Shown here: positions 6,698 through 11,002 of the stretch, piece by piece
Position numbering within the stretch: the stretch's first letter is position 1
Layout of the letters: each line of letters opens with the position of its first letter
Source: a bacterium
GTDB taxonomy: Bacteria > Arandabacterota > Arandabacteria > Arandabacterales > Arandabacteraceae
NCBI GenBank assembly: GCA_025774405.1
Contig: JALGWB010000042.1
Coordinates: 1 to 11,002, forward strand
Length of the DNA stretch: 11,002 nucleotides
Direction: 5' to 3'
Program-made: the position numbers and the translations under genes
The notes under the pieces: model-generated
Seen by the model: only the letters and a program-made list of their open reading frames with translations
What the model was told of the DNA's origin: nothing
The model's database searches: none

Positions 6698-6719
6698 CCG
6701 ACCCGAGGTTGGGGGTCGG
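6698..6719 (+). promoter_or_regulatory. Hairpin over the translation start of peptidase 1
   Basis: CCGACCC (6698-6704) pairs perfectly with GGGTCGG (6713-6719) around an 8-nt loop, ending one base before ATG 6721. The only purine-rich candidate ribosome binding sites (GAGG at 6705-6708 and GGGGG at 6711-6715) lie in the loop and the 3' arm, so folding could limit translation. The right arm shares GGGGGTCGGA-like sequence with the ends of the inverted-repeat element at 2664-2792, so it may instead be a repeat remnant. The rest of the 199-bp gap from 6522 shows no clear promoter. Confidence 0.4.
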
Positions 6720-6720
6720 A

Positions 6721-8841
6721 ATGCGTCACCTGCTGGCAGCACCGCTGGCGGTATGCATCGCAGTCGTAAGCCTGGCTATAACCTCAAGAGATAATCTCCT
6801 CGCAGCACAACCAGTGCCTCAGATTGCACCATCTACGGCTATGACAGTCTCACGGCACCCATCACCCTTCGGATTTGAACCGCCACCACTTGACCTCTTG
6901 CACATAAGACCTGCGAGCAAAATCCTTAGTCAGAGTCTGGCATCCCACTTTGATTGGCGGGAGATTGGCAAGGTTACTCCTGTGAAGAACCAGAAGGCCT
7001 GTGGTTCATGCTATGCGTTTGCATCTCTGGGCAACTTTGAAGCCAAGGTCTTGATAGATCAGGATGTCACCTATGACTTTTCTGAAAACAATGTCAAGGA
7101 ATGCGAGTGGTGGGAGTCGAGTTGCAATGGCGGCAACTACTGGCGGGTCGCGAGCTTTCTTGCGGCCAGGGGTACTGTTCTGGAATCTTGCGATCCGTAT
7201 ATAGCGGGTAATGTTGAATGCGATTCAACGTGCTCTTATGTTGCCTCCCTTCTTGACTGGTGTGTCCTTTCGTCATCCGAACCAGCGTCTGTTGATGTGA
7301 TAAAGAACTATCTTCAAAACTATGGTCCTCTCTATACAGCAATGTATGCGGGCGATTCCGACGACTGGTACTATGAATTCCAGTCCTACGACGGATCCTA
7401 TACACTCTATCATGAAGGATCTGAATCTCCCAACCATGCAGTGCTAATCGTTGGGTGGGATGACACGCTCTCACATGCGGGGGGACAGGGGGCCTGGATT
7501 GTCAAGAATAGCTGGGGAACCAATTGGGGTGGAACCTGTGGCTATGGTTCCGAACGTGGCTATTTCACCATCGCTTATGGATCAGCGAGGATCGGCTCAT
7601 ACACATCCTTCCTCAATGACTGGCAGACTTACGATGCTAATGGCGAACTGCTCTACTACGATGAGGGTGGTTTCACCTCGGCTGTCGGTTACAGCAGTCC
7701 GACCGCATGGGGACTTTGCAAGTTCACTCCTGAATATGACATCGACCTTTTGAGAGTGGAGCTCTGGACACTTGATGCGGCGACGGTTGACGCCTATATC
7801 TATGATGATTTTAACGCCGGTGCACCGTCAAATCTCCTGGCCCAAAGCCTCGATAACTACTTTAGCCTTGCAGGTTACCATTCAATTGAGCTGCCAAGCC
7901 CAGTACCGATCGATGCCGGCAATGACATATACGTTGTCGTCAAGATAAACGATGAATCCTACGCCTATCCGCTTGCATTCGACGACGCCGGACCGCCTGC
8001 ATCGGGATGTTGCTACATAAGTCCAAATGGATCGTACTTCTGGTCTTTCTCGACAGGTGACCTTGGTATCCGCATTCGCGTAGCACGGCGCATTGGCTGT
8101 GGCTTGCTCTATGAAATGCCTGTCGTACTAAGTGTAGCCGATGTACCTGAGGATGACGGCGGCTATGTTCAGCTTACATGGACGAAAAGCACTCATGATC
8201 ATCCTGGTTCAAGCCCCCAGGTCAGGCGCTATAAGATATGGCGGAAACGAAGGGCTGTTTTGCCGACGCTCCTGGGAACGCCAGTGCCTGACCGGATTGT
8301 CGATGGTCCTTTCGAGGTCAGCGAAAGTGGACTCGCCTGGGAGCTTGTTGGAACCATAGCGGCGACAGGTGAATGTAATTATCAGTTTTCAGCGCCAACA
8401 CTTTGCGATTCAAGCGACAGCGACACGTGCTGGACATACTTCCGTGTGACAGCGCATACAGGTGCCATAGGCGAGCACTTTGATTCAGATATAGTAAGAG
8501 GCTATTCTGTTGACAACAATCCCGAGACAGCAACCGATGGAAAAGACGATCCAGAACAGGATATCCCAATTTTGGTGAATTTCTCGATAGACCCGAATCC
8601 TGCAAGGAGGGGTTTCGGTATTGACTTTGAGATTGGAGCTGCAGGTCCGGTGCAGGTCGAGATCTATGATGTAATGGGGCGTCGCCTGGCTGTTCTGCTT
8701 GACGACTATGTCTCCCCAGGAATGTACCATCTTGCGTGGGAGAATCTGGAGACTGGCGTCTCCCTGGCTCCGGGAATCTATTTTGTCCATGTGCTCACCC
8801 CTCGGGAGTCCTTAACGCACAAGGTGACCCTGTTGAAGTGA
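6721..8841 (+). CDS. Secreted C1A (papain-family) cysteine peptidase with lectin-like and FlgD-like C-terminal domains
   Basis: This 706-residue extracellular or surface protease has a signal peptide (about 1-28: MRH, hydrophobic core, then LLAAQ). A short linker without an I29 inhibitor prodomain precedes the C1A domain at about 76-300. Visible catalytic residues are Gln91, Cys97 (CGSCYAFA), His239 (PNHAVLIVGWD) and Asn263 (NSWG), so the site is complete. The usual Trp after the catalytic Cys is Tyr. Residues about 304-458 match the lectin-like domain that often follows bacterial and archaeal C1A domains (AYIYDDFNAGAPSNLL, NDIYVVVKI). Residues about 464-600 look like a fibronectin-III-type domain. 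The last 90 or so (PNPARRG, EIYDVMGRRLAVL, LAPGIYFVHV) form a FlgD/T9SS-type beta domain that suggests dedicated secretion or surface attachment. ATG 6721 is preferred to TTG 6709. A paralogue follows 113 bp downstream. Confidence 0.93.
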   Translation: MRHLLAAPLAVCIAVVSLAITSRDNLLAAQPVPQIAPSTAMTVSRHPSPFGFEPPPLDLLHIRPASKILSQSLASHFDWREIGKVTPVKNQKACGSCYAFASLGNFEAKVLIDQDVTYDFSENNVKECEWWESSCNGGNYWRVASFLAARGTVLESCDPYIAGNVECDSTCSYVASLLDWCVLSSSEPASVDVIKNYLQNYGPLYTAMYAGDSDDWYYEFQSYDGSYTLYHEGSESPNHAVLIVGWDDTLSHAGGQGAWIVKNSWGTNWGGTCGYGSERGYFTIAYGSARIGSYTSFLNDWQTYDANGELLYYDEGGFTSAVGYSSPTAWGLCKFTPEYDIDLLRVELWTLDAATVDAYIYDDFNAGAPSNLLAQSLDNYFSLAGYHSIELPSPVPIDAGNDIYVVVKINDESYAYPLAFDDAGPPASGCCYISPNGSYFWSFSTGDLGIRIRVARRIGCGLLYEMPVVLSVADVPEDDGGYVQLTWTKSTHDHPGSSPQVRRYKIWRKRRAVLPTLLGTPVPDRIVDGPFEVSESGLAWELVGTIAATGECNYQFSAPTLCDSSDSDTCWTYFRVTAHTGAIGEHFDSDIVRGYSVDNNPETATDGKDDPEQDIPILVNFSIDPNPARRGFGIDFEIGAAGPVQVEIYDVMGRRLAVLLDDYVSPGMYHLAWENLETGVSLAPGIYFVHVLTPRESLTHKVTLLK

Positions 8842-8852
8842 CCGGTCACCTT
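8821..8852 (+). terminator. Inverted repeat across the stop codon of peptidase 1
   Basis: AAGGTGACC (8821-8829) and GGTCACCTT (8844-8852) are perfect complements with a 14-nt loop, and the TGA stop lies in the loop. An alternative fold uses the 12-bp palindrome GTGACCGGTCAC (8838-8849). Only two T residues follow, so this may be an mRNA-stabilising or attenuating structure between the two peptidase genes, not a strong intrinsic terminator. Confidence 0.3.
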
Positions 8853-8863
8853 GTCGGATTTGC

Positions 8864-8892
8864 TTGTCCTCGGTAAAGCCAGAGGCTAAACT
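8864..8892 (+). promoter_or_regulatory. Candidate promoter for peptidase 2
   Basis: TTGTCC (8864-8869) and TAAACT (8887-8892) are spaced by 17 bp. Each matches the sigma70 consensus at four of six positions. Transcription would start near 8899, about 56 bases before ATG 8955. If real, the second peptidase can be expressed separately from the first. Confidence 0.35.
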
Positions 8893-8954
8893 GCTTGATA
8901 AGCTCTACTAAGTCTGATTGCATCTAAGAAGCAAAGAGCCAGGGGAGTAATCTG

Positions 8955-11002
8955 ATGAGAAAGGTTGAGTTCATCGCTGCGTTGCTGGCATTGGGAGTGA
9001 CTGCAATTGCCTCTCCTGCTGTCGGAGGGGGATCGGATCAATACGGGCGAGGGCTTATCAAGCCTCCTTTTGAACCTTACCATGTTAATGTCACTGTGCC
9101 GGCGAGGGCCCTATCATATCCCATCAGATTTGACTGGCGGGAGCAGGGCAAGGTCACTTCTGTCAAATATCAGGGCTCATGTGGAGCATGTTATGCCTTT
9201 GCTTATCTGGGTGAGTTCGAATCCAAGTTGTTGATCGAAGGTGAAGGGCAGTTCGATTTCTCCGAGAACAATCTGAAGGAATGTGAGTGGTTCAATCGCA
9301 ATGGACTGTATCCGTCAGGATGTGGTGGAGGTACTGCCTGGCGTGTAGTCAATCTCATCAGTCAGACTGGTACAGTACTTGAGAACTGCGATCCATACCG
9401 ATTCACAGATGTGACCTGCATTGACACATGCCAGTACATAAAAACTGTCTATGATTGGCGAGTGTTCTCGATTGAAGAGGTTCCACCTGTTGAGGTGACC
9501 AAGTATTACCTGATGACCTACGGGCCTGTTTTTGCGGCTATGGATGCAGGTGCCAATTCGACATGGAGACATGAATTCGAAAACTATGATGGCTCCTATA
9601 CCCTTCATTATGTTGGTCCCGGGGACGTCAATCACGCAGTTCTGATAATTGGGTGGGATGATACTTTGAGTCATGCTGGAGGTCAGGGTGCCTGGATCGT
9701 CAAGAACAGCTGGGGCACCGATTGGGGTGGAACCTGTGGCTACGGCACAGAACGTGGCTATTTTACTATCGCCTATGGCTCAGCAAGGCTGGGTTACTAC
9801 TCGTCATTCACAACTGAATGGCACAGCTATGATCCAGGCGTTATGGTTTTACTTCACGATGAGTCGGGCTATTCAGCTTATCTGGGCTACGGAACGACTA
9901 CAGCATGGGGCATGAATAAGTTCGTCATTGACTCGAGAGTCATGCTTGAACGAGTCGAGATCTGGACAACGGACGCGGTGAGCGATCTCGACATCTACAT
10001 CTATGATGATTTCGACGGTAGTGTGCCAGCCAATCTGCTAGAGAGTGCTACCGATCTGAGTTATACCGAGATGGGTTATATTTCAATTGCCCTTCCGGAA
10101 CCTATCCGGTTGCTTGCTGATAATGACATCTATGTAGTCGTTAAGATAACCAATGCAGGCTTTACCAATCCACTTGGCTTTGACCCCAAGCAGTATAGTG
10201 CATGCTCAGGTATGAGCTACATCAGCCCCGATGGCAGCTCATGGACACTCTTTGAAGATGGGGACCTGGGGATAAGGTTAAGGGTAACAAAGGACATCAC
10301 GCCTCCGTCGAGTCCATCGTCTTTTGAGGCTATACCTCTAGATGGTTCTGTGAGCCTCCGCTGGACTAATCCAGCGGACAGCGATTTCGCATATACCCTG
10401 ATTGTCTATTCAACTGATAGCTATCCCGTCGATCCGGACAATGGCATACCGCTTGAGAACGGCAGCAATGGCGAGTTCTCCGGTTTGCCTGCGAGTGTTG
10501 ATTCCTTCGTGCATCTTGGTCTTGAAAATGGGGTCACGTACTATTACAGTGCATTCGCGTCGGATAGCTCCGACAACCATTCGTTACCTGTTCATGCAAG
10601 TGCAACTCCAGTCGATACAGTCCCTCCTGCACCGGTGGGCTATTTTGGGGCGGAGGGACTGGATGAAGCCGTTATGCTCAGGTGGATGAATCCTGTAGAT
10701 GGCGATCTCGATAGGGTGTTGATCCTTTATTCGACCCTACCGCCCCCGTGGGACCTCGATAGTCTCAAAGGCGTTGAAAACGGTGGAGGCGGTTATTTCG
10801 ATGCTCAGCCAGCCCAGAGCGACAGTTTTCTGCATACGGGCCTTGAAAATGACACAACCTATTACTACTGCATACGCACGCTTGACGAGATGCAAAACCT
10901 TTCAACCTGTGTCTATGCAAGTGCGACGGCGCAGGATACCTTCCCACCTGTGCTCACAATAGCCGTCCACCAAAATCCATATATTTCCAATCACCTCGAC
11001 AT
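8955..11002 (+). CDS. Secreted C1A cysteine peptidase paralogue with fibronectin-III repeats (3' end beyond window)
   Basis: From ATG 8955, preceded by GGGGAG seven bases upstream, the frame is open for 682 codons to the window edge, so the C-terminus is missing. A signal peptide (about 1-22, MRKVEFIAALLALGVTAIAS) and a short linker lead to a C1A domain at about 58-275. The catalytic set is Gln73, Cys79 (CGACYAFA), His227 (NHAVLIIGWD) and Asn251 (NSWG). Again there is Tyr instead of Trp after the Cys and no I29 prodomain. A lectin-like domain at about 285-446 is closely similar to that of the upstream peptidase. Two fibronectin-III-like repeats follow (about 448-556 and 557-660). Each has a repeated LENG/LEND-TYYY strand motif and ends ASAT. 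From 662, FPPVLTIAVHQNPY begins another beta domain that may be a C-terminal sorting domain. Role: extracellular proteolysis, inferred from family. Confidence 0.92.
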   Translation, partial: MRKVEFIAALLALGVTAIASPAVGGGSDQYGRGLIKPPFEPYHVNVTVPARALSYPIRFDWREQGKVTSVKYQGSCGACYAFAYLGEFESKLLIEGEGQFDFSENNLKECEWFNRNGLYPSGCGGGTAWRVVNLISQTGTVLENCDPYRFTDVTCIDTCQYIKTVYDWRVFSIEEVPPVEVTKYYLMTYGPVFAAMDAGANSTWRHEFENYDGSYTLHYVGPGDVNHAVLIIGWDDTLSHAGGQGAWIVKNSWGTDWGGTCGYGTERGYFTIAYGSARLGYYSSFTTEWHSYDPGVMVLLHDESGYSAYLGYGTTTAWGMNKFVIDSRVMLERVEIWTTDAVSDLDIYIYDDFDGSVPANLLESATDLSYTEMGYISIALPEPIRLLADNDIYVVVKITNAGFTNPLGFDPKQYSACSGMSYISPDGSSWTLFEDGDLGIRLRVTKDITPPSSPSSFEAIPLDGSVSLRWTNPADSDFAYTLIVYSTDSYPVDPDNGIPLENGSNGEFSGLPASVDSFVHLGLENGVTYYYSAFASDSSDNHSLPVHASATPVDTVPPAPVGYFGAEGLDEAVMLRWMNPVDGDLDRVLILYSTLPPPWDLDSLKGVENGGGGYFDAQPAQSDSFLHTGLENDTTYYYCIRTLDEMQNLSTCVYASATAQDTFPPVLTIAVHQNPYISNHLD

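Noticed and set aside
6673..6720. Upstream extension of peptidase 1 from TTG 6709
   Set aside because: The added residues put a non-charged MGVG ahead of a normal signal peptide (MRHLL), and no ribosome binding site lies at the right distance.

Overview
The window is bacterial and moderately G+C-rich, with tightly packed genes, clear Shine-Dalgarno sequences and two sigma70-like promoters. Three traits suggest, without proving, an anaerobic member of the FCB superphylum or a nearby candidate phylum: a His-type (sulfide-using) Thi4, a secreted peptidase ending in a FlgD/T9SS-like C-terminal domain, and a lipoprotein carrying the NGDxDTFP motif known from DUF2723 proteins. No rRNA, tRNA, CRISPR array or intact transposase was seen.

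Layout, left to right. (1) Bases 1-129 probably hold the start of a minus-strand membrane protein that runs off the left edge. (2) Bases 130-2350 are a plus-strand pair: a leader able to fold into several hairpins, then thi4 (thiamine thiazole synthase), then 9 bp later a TPR lipoprotein. (3) Bases 2351-2792 lie between convergent genes. They hold a candidate 55-residue minus-strand ORF and a 129-bp element bounded by 24-bp near-perfect inverted repeats that abuts the stop codon of the next gene. (4) Bases 2793-4921 are a minus-strand ABC exporter operon (ATPase then ABC-2 permease, TGATG overlap). (5) A compact divergent promoter region (4964-5075) separates it from a plus-strand NfeD/stomatin pair (5107-6521), a membrane-quality or microdomain module. 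(6) Bases 6721-11002 hold two tandem, clearly paralogous secreted papain-family (C1A) cysteine peptidases. Both have the same catalytic and lectin-like domains but different C-terminal modules. The second is open to the right edge and therefore incomplete.

Several starts were moved from the longest possible frame: permease 4073, ATPase 4921, NfeD 5107 and peptidase 1 at 6721. In each case an internal ATG fits the ribosome binding site, promoter or family start better than the upstream TTG. No obviously new multi-gene defence or mobile system is visible. The most unusual items are the tandem peptidases, the inverted-repeat element with its neighbouring small ORF, the structured leader of thi4, and the soluble lipoprotein bearing a DUF2723-type motif.
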